Positions 33,570 through 44,549 of a stretch of 64,000 nucleotides of DNA are shown in pieces. The position numbers were made by a program, and so were the translations under genes. How positions within the stretch are numbered: position 1 is the first letter of the stretch; every line of letters begins with the position of its first letter. Origin of the DNA: Dolomedes plantarius (taxonomy: Eukaryota; Arthropoda; Arachnida; Araneae; Dolomedidae); assembly GCA_907164885.2 (NCBI GenBank), contig OU015490.1:218133391-218197390 (forward strand). Direction: 5' to 3'. A model generated the notes under the pieces. It did not search any database, had not been told where the DNA came from, and was given only the letters and a program-made list of their open reading frames with translations.

Positions 33570-34620
33570 AATGCCTCTGAGACGTAACCGGCGACAATAC
33601 GAACAATTGTCGGACTTTGAGTGGGGGCGTATATTAGGCCTCAGAAAGGCAGGTTGATTGAACAGGCGTATCGGCCGCCACCTCGGTCGGAGCGATATGG
33701 TAGTTGCTCGATGTTGGCAACAATCGATTAAGGAAGGGATAGTCTAAGGTCGCGGAGGATCAGGGCGTCCCAGGAAGACAAATGCCCACGAGGATCGCGC
33801 AATCATAAGAGCGGCCACGTCCGCACCAACAACGTCGCTACAATCGGTTCATCGCCATTTACCACCTTCCAGACATCCGGTGGTATCAAGGGAAACCATT
33901 CGGAGACGACTGGCCGACGCATGTATAAGGAGCCGACGTCTACTGAAACGCCTACCACTAACCCCACATCATAGGCAGTGTCGATTGGATTTTTGCCGAC
34001 CTCGGGCAAGCTGGAGTGTGACCGACTGGAGGCGTGTGATCTTAAGCGATTAATCCCGATTCAGTCTCAATGCTGATAACCAGAGCATACGCATGTGGAG
34101 GCGGCCAGGCCACCGGTCCGATCCGGCATTTGTTGAAGATTACACAAGGTGTGACAGTGTGGGGAGCGATTTGTTGGGACACACGATCACCTCTAGTCGT
34201 CCTTCAACGCACTTTGACGGTACGCAGTTACGTGGACGAGATTTTAACGCCAGTTGTACTGCCTACGCTATCAAGCTAGTCGCCCAGGCTATATGCTAGT
34301 TGCCCAGGTGTCATTTATCAGCAAGCCAACGCTCGTCCACATACTACGCAACTCTCCCAACAATGTCTTTAAGGATATGACGTACTCCCATGGCCTGCCA
34401 GGTCACCAGACCTCTCGCCAATAGAGCACGTCTGGGACGTGCTTGGAAGGCAGCTGCAGGATGGAATAATGGCTTGGAAGGAATACTGGTTAATTAACTG
34501 CTCAGTAGCAAAGATTATCGCATCATCTTCCGCAGGAGGTCATAGGTGACCTCATTGATTCGATGCCACGCCGTGTTTTGGCTTGTATAGCTGCGAGAGG
34601 GGGATTTACTACACTCTGAT
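33570..34620 (+). pseudogene. Tc1-like transposase, heavily decayed
   Basis: From MPLRRNRRQYEQLSDFEWGR (at about 33571) through LNRRIGRHLGRSDMVVARCW, SRETIRRRLADACIRSRRLL, TDWRRVILSD then a stop and SRFSLNADNQ (first catalytic Asp), to QQANARPHTTQLSQQ (second) and WPARSPDLSPIEHVWDVLGR (catalytic Glu in EHVWD). It is the full layout of a Tc1-type DD34E transposase spread over shifting frames with several stops. The C-terminal end is near 34600. Terminal repeats were not located; the left end may lie just after the TA run at 33332. Confidence 0.85.
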
Positions 34621-35240
34621 CTGAAATCTTTAACATGCCATATCTTCTTTAAAAAAACGGGCTGTTCTTCTGAAATTGTAGTCATTTGCTTCAGGGCGCA
34701 AATTAGAAAATTCTTCACTACAGGCACAACTCGAGTTTGGGGCCCCTAACACTGATATGGGCGTAAAATTTCCAAAATTGACACACAAAAAAAATAACCA
34801 TGAATCATTGTGAAAGTACCATTTTACCAAGAATTGGCTATTTGAAGCGTAGATTCATAGAGCATTATCAAATAACAAAAAGGAATACAAAATATTAACT
34901 TCATTAAAACACCAATACAATGCAACTAGAAAAACTTATTAATCCCTTATATACAATATAACATACATATGATGAACCAATCAATCAAATTTGAAAGAAT
35001 ATATAAAAAAAAGGATATAATTTTTTTTTTAATTTTGAAAGGTAAAATTAAAAAAAAGATTTGATTTGGGAATTTCATTTTTTTTCTTTTAAAATAAAAT
35101 TTTTGGGGGCCCTTAGACCCGGGCATACCGGGCCTAATGGAAAATCAGGGCATGATTTGCTTATCTCCTTATACACTACATGCATGTTAAATTTTGTGAT
35201 AGTAGCTCGCTTCCTTCTGGGTACATATATTTTTTTTGTG
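34620..35240. other. AT-rich stretch with GGGGCCC motifs
   Basis: TTTGGGGCCCCTAACACTG at about 34737 and TTTGGGGGCCCTTAGACCCG at about 35102 bracket a poly-A/T-rich segment. They may be ends of a small hAT-like repeat, but they do not form a clear inverted repeat. No gene. Confidence 0.3.
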
Positions 35241-35244
35241 ACAG

Positions 35245-35260
35245 TGTGTGTGTGTGTGTG

Positions 35261-35336
<76 letters not shown>

Positions 35337-35400
35337 TATAGATAGATAGAGATATATATATATATATATATATATATTCATACATCTATATATATATATA
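35245..35400. repeat. Compound microsatellite (GT)n-(TA)n-(GA)n-(TA)n
   Basis: A GT run, a long TA run, a GA run, GATA units, and TA again. The ORFs across it on both strands are low-complexity artefacts. Confidence 0.95.
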
Positions 35401-35640
35401 CCCAACAAACACAAGACTGACGGCAACTTGACGGGCCGGTTCTGGAGGCGCCGGTAGAACGATAGGCTCGGGGAAAATGATCCGTACCGTTGCCGGGTGA
35501 TTTACGAATCTTCGACGCGGAATCCCGTAGCGTGTACCCGTTTGAGGGCCGGTGATGATTGGATAGGAATCTACCCGAAAACGCTCACCCTGTAACGTCC
35601 CGGAATCGATAGTCCGATTCGTAACCACAAGTAACAGAAA
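35401..35640 (-). repeat. GC-rich island 1, bounded by TGTTTGTTGGG-(TA)n
   Basis: Much richer in G+C than the surrounding DNA. On the minus strand it has an open frame (35386-35628) with RFRVDSYPIITGPQTGTRYG and [11 protein letters not shown], running into the TA repeat; no stop over 80 codons. Its edge, GTGTTTGTTGGGTATATATA on the minus strand, is the same as the edge of the island at 42050-42411 read on the plus strand. I do not recognise the protein. Confidence 0.5.
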
Positions 35641-37460
35641 TCTGCATCAGAATTATGGATTTGAAAGGGAAGGCGAAGATTAGATTAAACAGACTTTTCA
35701 TAAATATTTATTTCACTTTTGTGAACTTTCTCAACTTCTTTTGCACGAAAAATTCACATAATTTTCCTTGTATGAAAAGATTGAATTATATCAGAAGTAT
35801 ACGGCTGACATAATATAATCTTTCGGTTATACTATGTGATATATGCATAATATATATCATCTATATATTTAATTTGCTAAGCCGACTTTTTGGGCAGTCC
35901 GTGAGAGAAAACTACTGCATCAATTTACTTCATTTTGGTCTTAAACGAAAGATTGTAATCTGTAGATTTGTTAAATTTGGTTTTTGTGACAGCAATTTCC
36001 ATTAATTAGCGATAATTTACAATTGATTTTTACGCATGCTCAGTGGCATGTTTAAATCTGTCTTTAGAAACTCACTGTTTCCGCGCACGCTCAGTGACAT
36101 GTTTTAATGGTAAACACGTTTATTCCGAGAAGTCTCTATCTCTGCCTTATTTATTTTTATGATAATTATATTTGTGAAATACAACAGTAAACCTCATGGA
36201 AATTGTTTATTTCATGCTGTTTAATTAGCGATAATTTACAATTTAAAAAAATTGCTTTCTGCACATGCTCAGTGACATTTTTAAATCTGTCTTTAGATAC
36301 TCACTAAGCGCGAAGCCGCTTAATCACAATTTGTTTCTGCGCATTATTATGATTTTCAACATTTGACAATGATGTGTTGAATATAATTTGTGTATTAGTA
36401 CATTCATTTACTATCTAGCCGTCGTGTTTTGACAGACATCAACTATTGTTAGATTATATTAATTTATTTTTGGCTTTTATATAGAAATGAAATAAACATC
36501 CACTTACAAATGGATAATTTTTTCGATCAAGAGTTTATGCACAAGAGAGTAAAGAGTAGTACCTGCCTAAATTTGTTTTTCATTTTGATTAAGACGGACT
36601 TTTCGGCAGACTCTCTTGGATGCCAAAGCGGGTATCTATCTGGCGCTTCATTTCATACTCAGGTTCTCTGCGATTTACTTGGCAACCCTACCACCAGTTG
36701 CATTGGGCCAATATCAATTTCGTTAGGCGCAACATTTCGTTTTTTGGTAGACCGCTGGGTTACACTTATTTGGACTTCAAATTTTTCGGTGATGGTGTTG
36801 ATAATTATTTCATGATTTAAATATTTCGTGACGCAGGAATTGGAGCCATTTTTTTATAGAAACATGACCATTTTAGCTTATTTTCGGCACTTTTTTTTCG
36901 CGGGGGGGGGGGGTAAGTATATTGATTTTGTAATGAATAACATGACCGTTTTTATTTATCAGAAGATAGATATATTCATAGCATAAAGTAAAATACTTCG
37001 AGTGACAGTTCTCTTTTAAATGAAATTGCGTCCGAATGCATTTCAATAAATGTTTAACAGATTAAACACTAAAAACATATCATACATTTTTAAACCTCTA
37101 TACAGTCATAATATTGTTATTAAAATATTGAGGTACATTGAATTTTATTCGTCATTTTTACAGTATTTATTCGCATACTTTATAGCTAGTGATGTATAGA
37201 ACAATAAAGAATGAATCTAGGAAATGAAATAAAAATAATTGATGACTGAAAATAAATTTCATATAGCAGACCAACGTATATGTAAATGTAGGTACAAATA
37301 CTTTATAAGTTTTAACACCCATTGATATGAACTGTATTTATATTTTTCGAATATGCTTCATAAAAACAAACTCCATCTCATCAGAGATAAAATTAGAAAG
37401 TGTGTGTTTGTATGTATGTAAATGTTGACAGTAATTTAGTAGCTTTTAATGTGCTAGTAA
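35640..37460. other. AT-rich intron sequence
   Basis: No gene recognised. ORFs at 36510-36820 overlap in two frames and have no motif. Contains the two-copy repeat described at 35995-36330 and a run of G at about 36902-36912. Confidence 0.4.
35995..36330. repeat. Two-copy ~100-bp direct repeat
   Basis: TTAATTAGCGATAATTTACA occurs at about 36002 and 36222, each followed by GCAYATGCTCAGTGRCAT-like wording and TTTAAATCTGTCTTTAGA and ACTCACT. The unit offset is about 220 bp. Confidence 0.75.
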
Positions 37461-37775
37461 ATACAGGGCAGTTTCTAGGGTAGCTGCCATACGTGTGCGA
37501 GAATAATTCCCCCCCCCCTCATACCGTATCGATTAATTGAAATTTCTCTGGAATATTTTTACCTTAAATGAAACAACGAATTACAGAAAATATTATAAAT
37601 TCAGTTTATTTTTTAATTTTATAACCTAACATAATAATTATTAATGTATTGATATAACAACTACATGAATACGTTATATTAAATACATACAACACATATC
37701 TATTAATACATATACTTAATAAGTCAGTCAAAAAGATAATCTTTGCTTTCCTTGCTTTTTTTAATGCAAATTCTG

Positions 37776-38396
37776 TTATAATATCTGATCATCTATATCT
37801 TCCGAAATGTCCTTTTCGATGCTAATAATAGATAAGTCTGAAAGCCTTTCTTGTCCCATTGTAGACCTCAAATAATTTTTTATTATTTTAAGTTTTGAAA
37901 AGCTTCTTTCCCCGCTAGCCACAGTCACAGGCAATGTTAATAAAATTTGTATGGTAATCACTAAATTTGGACACAGATAGATGAGGTTGTTTGTAAATAG
38001 GTATTGAATCACATTTAACGCGTTCATTTCAAGAGAAATATAGAGGGCAATGTTGTCAGTTTCATTGCATAAATCTTCAGCTATAATATATTTTTCATTT
38101 TTAAATGGATCATGTAACATACTTTCCACATATTTACATTTTGTAGACCTATTTGATTTATCTGTTTCAAGGAAATCTGATATTGAAATAAATCCCCCAA
38201 AAATGCTCCCTAATTTCCATTTGCTTTGATTTATTACTTAATAGAACAAATCTTACTACAAGAGTAAGTCGGTCTTGGTTGCTTAGATCAGGGGTGGAAT
38301 CTAAAATAGTAGAATAATATTTACAAAATTTTAAGAGTGATATTATTTCATGTCTTATTTTTTGTTCCAAAAGGGAAATAGTTCATTTTGAATATG
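37776..38396 (-). pseudogene. hAT transposase, DUF4371 end and dimerisation domain
   Basis: On the minus strand VHIQNEL is followed by MEQKIRHEIISLLKFCKYYS, then TILDSTPDLSNQDRLTLVVR (the catalytic RNase-H-fold start of ZMYM1/DUF4371-type hAT proteins), a large internal gap, and LLTLPVTVASGERSFSKLKI, then IKNYLRSTMGQERLSDLSII, the C-terminal hAT dimerisation domain. The gap between the two blocks is shorter than in full-length relatives, so an internal deletion is likely. At 40073-40130, across the Tc1 insertion, the frame continues backwards with ISEHLTRISRNPSNMPHYL, which joins to VHIQNEL as in relatives. Confidence 0.82.
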
Positions 38397-38404
38397 AACA
38401 CCTA

Positions 38405-40070
38405 CAGTGGCTCCAAAATGTGTTCGTACACTTACGATTTTCAATGAAATAGGGATCTATCCATTAATTAAAATGAATATTACAGAATGGGCATTTAATA
38501 ATAAGATTTATAATCTATTCTTAACAAAACTATATGAAATATTTTGAAAACATAGTAAAACTTTATTTTTAAAACACCAATAATCAAAAAGTAACAAAAA
38601 CTATCTCACAAAAGTCATCGTACACAGAAATATTTTCGGATAAATTCATAACTAAAATTATCGCCTGGCGCTTTATTTTTATTTTTGAATTGTGGTGGCA
38701 TTTAAAATATCAATTGGCTTTAATTTTTGCTTGCCTATTCCGTAATATTCTATTTATTATTTAAAAATGGCTTGCAAAGAAACAACAAACAGCATTGATC
38801 GAAAATTGATTATTTTTCATCATAGTTGTGGTAAATCAGTTCGGAGTGTTGCTAAATTACTTAATTTATCCCATTATACTGTGCAGTATGTGATAAAACG
38901 CTTTAAAGAAGAAAATCCGATCAAAATCAAGATAAGAAAAGGTCGTCCGGCAAAGTTAACAAAACGTGATGAGAGATTTTTAATTAGAAAATTTGTGAAA
39001 AATCTACGTTTGAGTGCTGTAAAACTTTCTGCAGAATTTAATGAAACATTTTCTACTTCAATTTCCCCTGAAACTGTTCGACGAGTTCTCAGAGCAGCTG
39101 GATTATATGGGCGTTCTGCCCGTAGAATTTTTTTTGTGAGTGAGAAAAACAGAAAGCTCGGGTTTTCCTTCGCACTATCAATGATTAATAAGCCCCAAAC
39201 CTATTGGAATAATGTCTTATTTGCCGATGAAAGCAAGTTTATCATTTTTGGTTCCGATGGGCGTATAATTGTATGGAGAAGAAAAAATGAGGAACTTAAT
39301 CCTAAGAACTTAGTAGAAACAGTTAAGCATGGCGGTGGAGGTGTCCTTGTGTGGGAGTGCATGTCAACATCAGGACTAAGTAATTTGGTATTTATTGATG
39401 GCATAATGAATCGTTCTGTTTATATAAATATTTTAAGAGACAATTTAAAATTATCAGCCTAAAATTTGGGTATTTGAAATTTTTAATTTTTTTTTAATCA
39501 AGATAACGATCCTAAGCCCACGGCTCTCAACGTTCGCCTCTGGTGTCTCTATAATTGTCCACAAGTTTTGAAAACACCACCTCAATCGCCAGATTTAAAC
39601 TCAATAGAACATTTTTGGAGAGAACTGGAGGTTCGAGTACGAAAACACGACATTTTTAAAAGAAAAAGCGAACTAAAAACAATTATGATGGAAGAATGGA
39701 TGAACATTGATGCAGAAATTACAAAAGAACTAGTGCAATCTATTCCCAGACGTTTAAAAGCTGTTGTTGATGCTAAAGGATATCCTACTAAATATTAATT
39801 TAACGAAAAATTAGAATATTTTCTTATAAGTAGAGATTTTTTTACAAGTGTTCGATGACTGTTGTGGGATAAAGTTTTTGTTACTTTTTGATTACTGGTT
39901 TCTTAAAAATAAAGTTTTACTATGTTTTTAAAATATTTCATGTAGTTTTGTTAAGAATAGATTATACATCTTATTGTTAAATACGCATTCTGAAATATTC
40001 ATTTTAATTAATGGATAGACCCCTATTTCATTGAAAATCGTAAGTGTACGAACACTTTTGGGAGCCACTG
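38405..40070 (+). mobile_element. Tc1-like element with ~220-bp inverted repeats, inside hAT
   Basis: Starts CAGTGGCTCCAAAATGTGTT and ends with the inverse of CAGTGGCTCCCAAAAGTGTT. The two arms (38405-38624 and 39851-40070) match along their whole length with about one difference in ten or fewer. TA flanks both ends (38403-38404 and 40071-40072). It is 1666 bp long, with one transposase gene. Confidence 0.93.
38767..39798 (+). pseudogene. Tc1-type DD34E transposase, nearly intact
   Basis: The first frame (38767-39462) starts with a good ATG and has paired HTH domains (SVRSVAKLLNLSHYTVQYVI; LSAEFNETFSTSISPETVRR), the first catalytic Asp in VLFADESKFIIFGSDG, and GGGGVLVWECMSTSGL. It is broken at about 39463-39520 by stops and a frameshift. 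It then resumes as QDNDPKPTALNVRLW (second Asp) and SPDLNSIEHFWRELEVRVRK (catalytic Glu), ending at a stop at 39798 (frame 39568-39798). All three catalytic residues and both DNA-binding domains remain, and the lesion is a short local one, so this is the youngest-looking transposase in the window. Confidence 0.92.
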
Positions 40071-40653
40071 TAAATAATGAGGCATATTTGATGGATTTCT
40101 GCTGATTCTAGTGAGGTGCTCTGATATTTTAATGAAAAAATATCATCAAGTTTCCTTACCTGTGAAATATTTTTATTGGTCAGCAATCACAAAATCCAGC
40201 ACAAAAATTAGAGACAAAAAGCTTTGTTTTTCAGTTGTTGAGGTGGACACGTTCAAAATTAATATAGTGCAAATTATCCCGGGCCGTGATTTATAGGCTC
40301 AGGGCATAAAATAGTATTTTCCAGCAACCTGACAAAAACCGCCCTAACCGACGCTATTTGATGGGTTAAAACGTGTTAAAACAAAAACGAAAAATGTATT
40401 TCCCAACTGGTTGCTACGTGGAGTACCGCTTTTAAAACCAATGTAGTTTTGTTTATTTCCAGTTATACTTGTAAAATTCATTTTTAACTCTAAGTAGTTA
40501 TCTAGCATAATGATAATATTTTTATATTCATTATTTTACTAATAAATTAGTTTTAAGTTTTTTTAACCGCGCATCCGCCCCCCCCACCTCCTCCCCCTCT
40601 CGACTTTCCAGCTGTGTGCTGTGCCTCGCTTGGGGTGGTGACATTCCTTTGTT

Positions 40654-40683
40654 CTGCAAATGTCCCTCCGTGGACATTTGCAG
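40654..40683. repeat. Perfect 12-bp-arm hairpin
   Basis: CTGCAAATGTCC at 40654-40665 pairs with GGACATTTGCAG at 40672-40683 across a 6-base loop. It lies in a GC-rich patch between C-rich (40576-40598) and G-rich (40736-40762) runs. Confidence 0.75.
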
Positions 40684-41027
40684 GTGCAAGTAGCAGAAGG
40701 ACCGTTTTCTCAGAAAGAGTATGTGTGTGTGTGTGTGGGGTGGGGGTGGGGGGGTGGGGGTGGTAATTCTAAAAATAGACGGGAATGCTCTTGGGCAGTC
40801 GCCAATACAGGACGTATAAAAATTGGCGATGTTGTTTTGGCGAAACCTATGGCGCACGCTATTTATGCCAATTATATTCCGACACAGTTAATGTCTGCAG
40901 TTCTCTACATGGTTGAACATTTCTCTCCGATGCTCGACTGTGTGGGATTTTCTTTATTTCCAGCATATTTTTTAATATACCGTCATTGGACATTGACCGA
41001 GAGGTATGTTTATATTTTTTACTTGTT

Positions 41028-41674
41028 ATTTTAAGTAAACTTCGTAAATTTTCTCGAGAAAAGAAAATTATAATATTTTCTATAGAGGAAATTTATTTCA
41101 TTCTTCTCAAAGTTAAAAGTGAGGTGTAATATGTATTTGAAAATCACGAATTACCCGATTATATAATCTTAATTTATATAATTTATTTGAAAATGATTTA
41201 AAATTAAAATTGAATGTAGTTCAATGTTTTATAAATTTTGTTCAGTCCTTTTTTCAGTCTTATCGTATTCAGCAATATAAGACTGTAGGATGACAGAATA
41301 TTATTATTTTTATCACCAAAGAATAAACTTATCAAGACGTATTTGAAGATGTCTCAAAACAAAATATTTCTTGAACAGCTAAGCTTTAACAATGAACCAT
41401 TCTTTGATATGCAAAACTATGAAATTTTTTCACTTGTCAACTACTAAAAAAGTACTGAACAAAATTTATAAAACATTGAACTACTTTCAATTTTAATTTT
41501 AAATCATTTTCAAATAAATTATAACAATTAAAGTTGTATAATCGGGTAATTCCTGGTTTTCAAATATATAATACACCTCACTTTTAACTTTGAGAAGAAT
41601 GAAATAAATTTCCTCTATGGAAAATATTATAATTTTCTTATCTCGAGAACATTTACGAACTTTACTTAAAATAA
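41028..41674. mobile_element. Foldback element with ~220-bp arms
   Basis: The left arm (41028-41246: GTTATTTTAAGTAAACTTCG ... CAATGTTTTATAAATTTTGT) is the inverse of the right arm (41457-41674: ACAAAATTTATAAAACATTG ... AACTTTACTTAAAATAAC). The arms match almost throughout, and the unmatched centre is about 210 bp. There is no coding content. It is either a foldback/long-TIR MITE or a decayed long-TIR Tc1 relative. Confidence 0.88.
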
Positions 41675-41845
41675 CATGTACAAAATATAATTTTAAGGGA
41701 TTATTCTGAACAAAAATTTTAGGTTTTAGCAGAGATTAATATTTTCTATTACCTGAAAATACACGAGAAAAAGAGAAAAGTTAAAAATATTAATACTAGT
41801 TATACATGGAGAGCCAGAAAAAAAAAAGAAATAAAGTGTAAGGGT

Positions 41846-41897
41846 AGATATCAGATGTTATATATATCAAGTATTATATATATAACATCTGATATCT
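41846..41897. repeat. 21-bp-arm hairpin and nested ATCAGATGT repeats
   Basis: AGATATCAGATGTTATATATA and its exact complement are separated by a 10-base centre. Further ATCAGAT/ATCTGAT words follow to 41945, making a cluster of overlapping palindromes. Confidence 0.8.
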
Positions 41898-42049
41898 ACA
41901 GATATATATCAGATATACATCATCTGATGTATATCAAATGTTATCATAAACACTGTTAAGTACTGTTATCATAAACAATCTCATTAATAAAAATAAAAAG
42001 CATGTGAAAGGAAGGGGTCTAAGAAAAACTTAGAAAATCTGTCGGAATT

Positions 42050-42403
42050 CCAATTATGGCCCAGCACTGGAAAGTAACCCTGATCGACGGCGCTTTGATG
42101 GTTTCGAGATGGGTATTTGACGGCCTGTCGACACGAATTATTGCTCCCGTAACCGGCCCGTCAGCCTCCGTGGTGCGGCTGTATGTCCACATCGACGGGA
42201 AGTTTGCGGTTCAATCAAGGTAAGCAGTCGGATGTACGATAGCTTCATTGTTACCGGAAGCGGCCCAGTACTCGACGGGGAAGTCGCGGGCGAGAGGACA
42301 AGCCCGTGACGGATCCGATACTGACCTAATGCGCCGGCCCGGCAATGGAGAAATCGGCTGGCCGGAATCATCCGGCCCCGGCCCGATGCCTCTGTGTTTG
42401 TTG

Positions 42404-42411
<8 letters not shown>
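42050..42411 (+). repeat. GC-rich island 2, bounded by TGTTTGTTGGG-(TA)n
   Basis: A ~360-bp segment far richer in G+C than its flanks. One plus-strand frame is open from about 42057 (HWKVTLIDGALMVSRWVFDG, then LSTRIIAPVTGPSASVVRLY and VHIDGKFAVQSR) up to a GGTAAGC that could be a splice donor or a stop; a second frame gives DSFIVTGSGPVLDGEVAGER. The right edge GTGTTTGTTGGGTATATATA is the same as island 1, in the opposite orientation. The protein is not recognised. Confidence 0.5.

Positions 42412-42437
<26 letters not shown>
42404..42437. repeat. TA microsatellite
   Basis: About 16 TA units directly attached to the end of GC-rich island 2. Confidence 0.9.
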
Positions 42438-42439
<2 letters not shown>

Positions 42440-42443
<4 letters not shown>

Positions 42444-43176
42444 ATAAACATCCTCTCATCTTAAATTGAAACTCATTCAATATTATGTCTTGGATTATAT
42501 AATTTTAGGCTATGAAAAAAAAATTGGCCGGGCATCTTTTTTTTGGGGGGGGATTGTCCTTACTGCTTACCCCCCCCCTTGGAGCCGGCGTTGCTCCCAC
42601 GACATTTTTGGGGGCCATCTTTAAGCACTGTAAATTTTGTACTATTACGCGTGATACACGATGGATCATTTTAGTCAGAGCTGAATGACTACACTTGTCA
42701 ATCACTTGTAAAAATATAGAAAATTTCCAAATTCGGAATTTTGTTATCCCTCCACCGTAGTTATTGGCTATGGGTTGCTAAGTAGCCCATAAAAAGAAGG
42801 AAACTTAGTTCCAAGGCTGACGCGCACGCTACAATGTATATAATTTTTATGATACGATTCGTAAGCATCAACCTGTTGTAAATAAAATATTCTAAACAAA
42901 CTCTGTCTGTTTGCTTTTACATAAGTAACAAATTCCTCCTGTTAAATACATACTTTTGATTTGTTTTATTCAGTAAGTGTAATACTAAACTTAGTCTAAC
43001 ACTCATATGAAATTGAACACAAACAACAAACGCAAATATCGCAATTAATAATTCCTTTTATTTATAATATTTTACATGTGCTTTAAGTTGATATTATCTT
43101 GTTTAAAACTTACCTACTTAAAGATATATTCTATTCATCTTATTGAATTAAACAAAACAAAACTATTGACCCCCCC

Positions 43177-43180
<4 letters not shown>
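42440..43180. other. Intron sequence, no feature recognised
   Basis: Contains a C/G-homopolymer-rich patch at 42540-42590 and otherwise AT-rich DNA. The minus ORF 42505-42705 has no motif. Confidence 0.4.

Positions 43181-43182
<2 letters not shown>

Positions 43183-43244
<62 letters not shown>
43183..43244. repeat. TA microsatellite
   Basis: About 30 TA units; the mariner-like element that follows has inserted at its end. Confidence 0.95.
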
Positions 43245-43248
<4 letters not shown>

Positions 43249-44000
43249 GGTTTTTATTAAACTGACACTACTTAGAGCCATCTGTGGCGCGATTTATCAA
43301 CCGGAATTCCACCAAAATTGATAGAGGGACTAAGGACGACATAGGAAAGAGTTTCCATAAAAAAGTTCTAAAAGTCTCCGATAGGGGAAGATATGGCGCA
43401 GTTGTTGTCAGCACACCCGAGACTTTTTACAAAATTCAAGCAAAACATCAAAATGCAAATTCACGACTGGTGAACGACACATTGCATCCTGAAGACTACA
43501 TTCTCAACGGCCGAGCGTAACATGTCACCAGGAATATTCATCAAAGTCCGGGATATATTGTCCTTTAGGGCTGCCAAGTTCGAGACTCCACCAAGATGCA
43601 CTTTAGACTTTAAATAACCCCAAAGAAAGAAGTCATATGGTTTAAGTCCGAGGAACGAGGTGGCCATGCAAGTGGAAAAAAACGACCGATGAACCTTTCT
43701 TCTGTAAAGTGATGGCGCTACAGATTCCGCACCGATATTTATAGCCCAAAATACTGGCGCTGCTGTCGACTAAGTAGTCATCAAATTGCATTTTGATGCT
43801 TTACTTGCGTTTAATGCAAATTCTCAGTTGCGCCGACAACAAAATCGCGAAATGTTCCCCTATCGCAACTTTTGGAACTATTTTTTTTCATACAAAATCT
43901 TTCCTCGTCCTTAGTCCCTCCTCAATTTTGGTGGAATTCCGGCTGATAGATCGAGCTACAGGTGTCTCTGAGTAGTGTTAGTTTAATAAAAATCACCCTG
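43245..44000 (-). mobile_element. Non-autonomous mariner-like element, long inverted repeats
   Basis: The left end GGGTGGTTTTTATTAAACTG and the right end, whose complement is CAGGGTGATTTTTATTAAAC, match inward through GGAATTCCACCAAAATTGA and AGGGACTAAGGACGA, and more loosely to about 43460 and 43790. TA lies on both sides. Only a C-terminal transposase scrap remains in the centre. Confidence 0.85.
43461..43690 (-). pseudogene. mariner-like transposase C-terminal scrap
   Basis: The frame contains SFLGLKPYDFFLWGYLKSKV and LAALKDNISRTLMNIPGDML, the last catalytic-acid region and following helix of mariner-like transposases (consensus SPDLxPxDFFLWGYLK). A parallel frame gives LPWPPRSSDLN at the same place, so a shift splits the motif. 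The N-terminal two thirds of the protein is missing from the element. Confidence 0.75.
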
Positions 44001-44549
44001 TATATATATATATTATATATAAAATGGACTTTCAAAACTGGCAGTCCTCTACGTAAATCCTAACTACCCATTTTAATCAGTGTCCATGAAGGCGATGTAA
44101 CATTGTATTTTCAATTTCCTGCAAAACTTTTTAAGGTAAATTAATAAATTAATTTATTATAATAAGCTATAATTGCATTAATAATTACTTAATAAAAATT
44201 AATACGTAATTGTATCCGCGTGATCTTCATTATTATTTGTAATGCTATTTTTATGATCATATAAGTTCAATGCTCAAAAATTGCTCATAATACCATTATA
44301 TTTGTAAAAATATGGCACTGCTGAAATGAGTAGAAACAGAATACAACGATCTGCAATGAAATCGAGATAAGGGTTTCGAGGTATAGGAATTTTTTATTTT
44401 ATTTTATACTGTGTTCATCATTAAGGTCAAGTGGAACTGGAGTCAGGAGGAACAACATTAAATAATCAGCTTTAAACAGCTAAACTCCTCTTACTTAGAT
44501 TACCTTTCGCTTCGCTACATAGACAAAAAAAATTATGCAAAATTGATAC

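Larger units (their letters stand above)
37461..40300 (-). mobile_element. hAT element (ZMYM1-like), interrupted by a Tc1 insertion
   Basis: The hAT transposase reading at 37776-38396 resumes beyond the Tc1 element at about 40073-40130, showing that Tc1 landed in it. A possible hAT end, ACAGGGCAGTTTCTAGGGTA, lies at about 37460. The other end is not defined; coding similarity fades above 40140. Confidence 0.65.

Noticed and set aside
35061..35426. Several overlapping ORFs on both strands with long YI repeats
   Set aside because: Low-complexity translation of the compound microsatellite.
35401..42411. A single 7-kb element with TA-CCCAACAAACACA inverted ends
   Set aside because: Only about 14 bases plus the TA run match, and the interior holds unrelated elements; two copies of one repeat in opposite orientation explain it better. 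Kept as an alternative in the findings.
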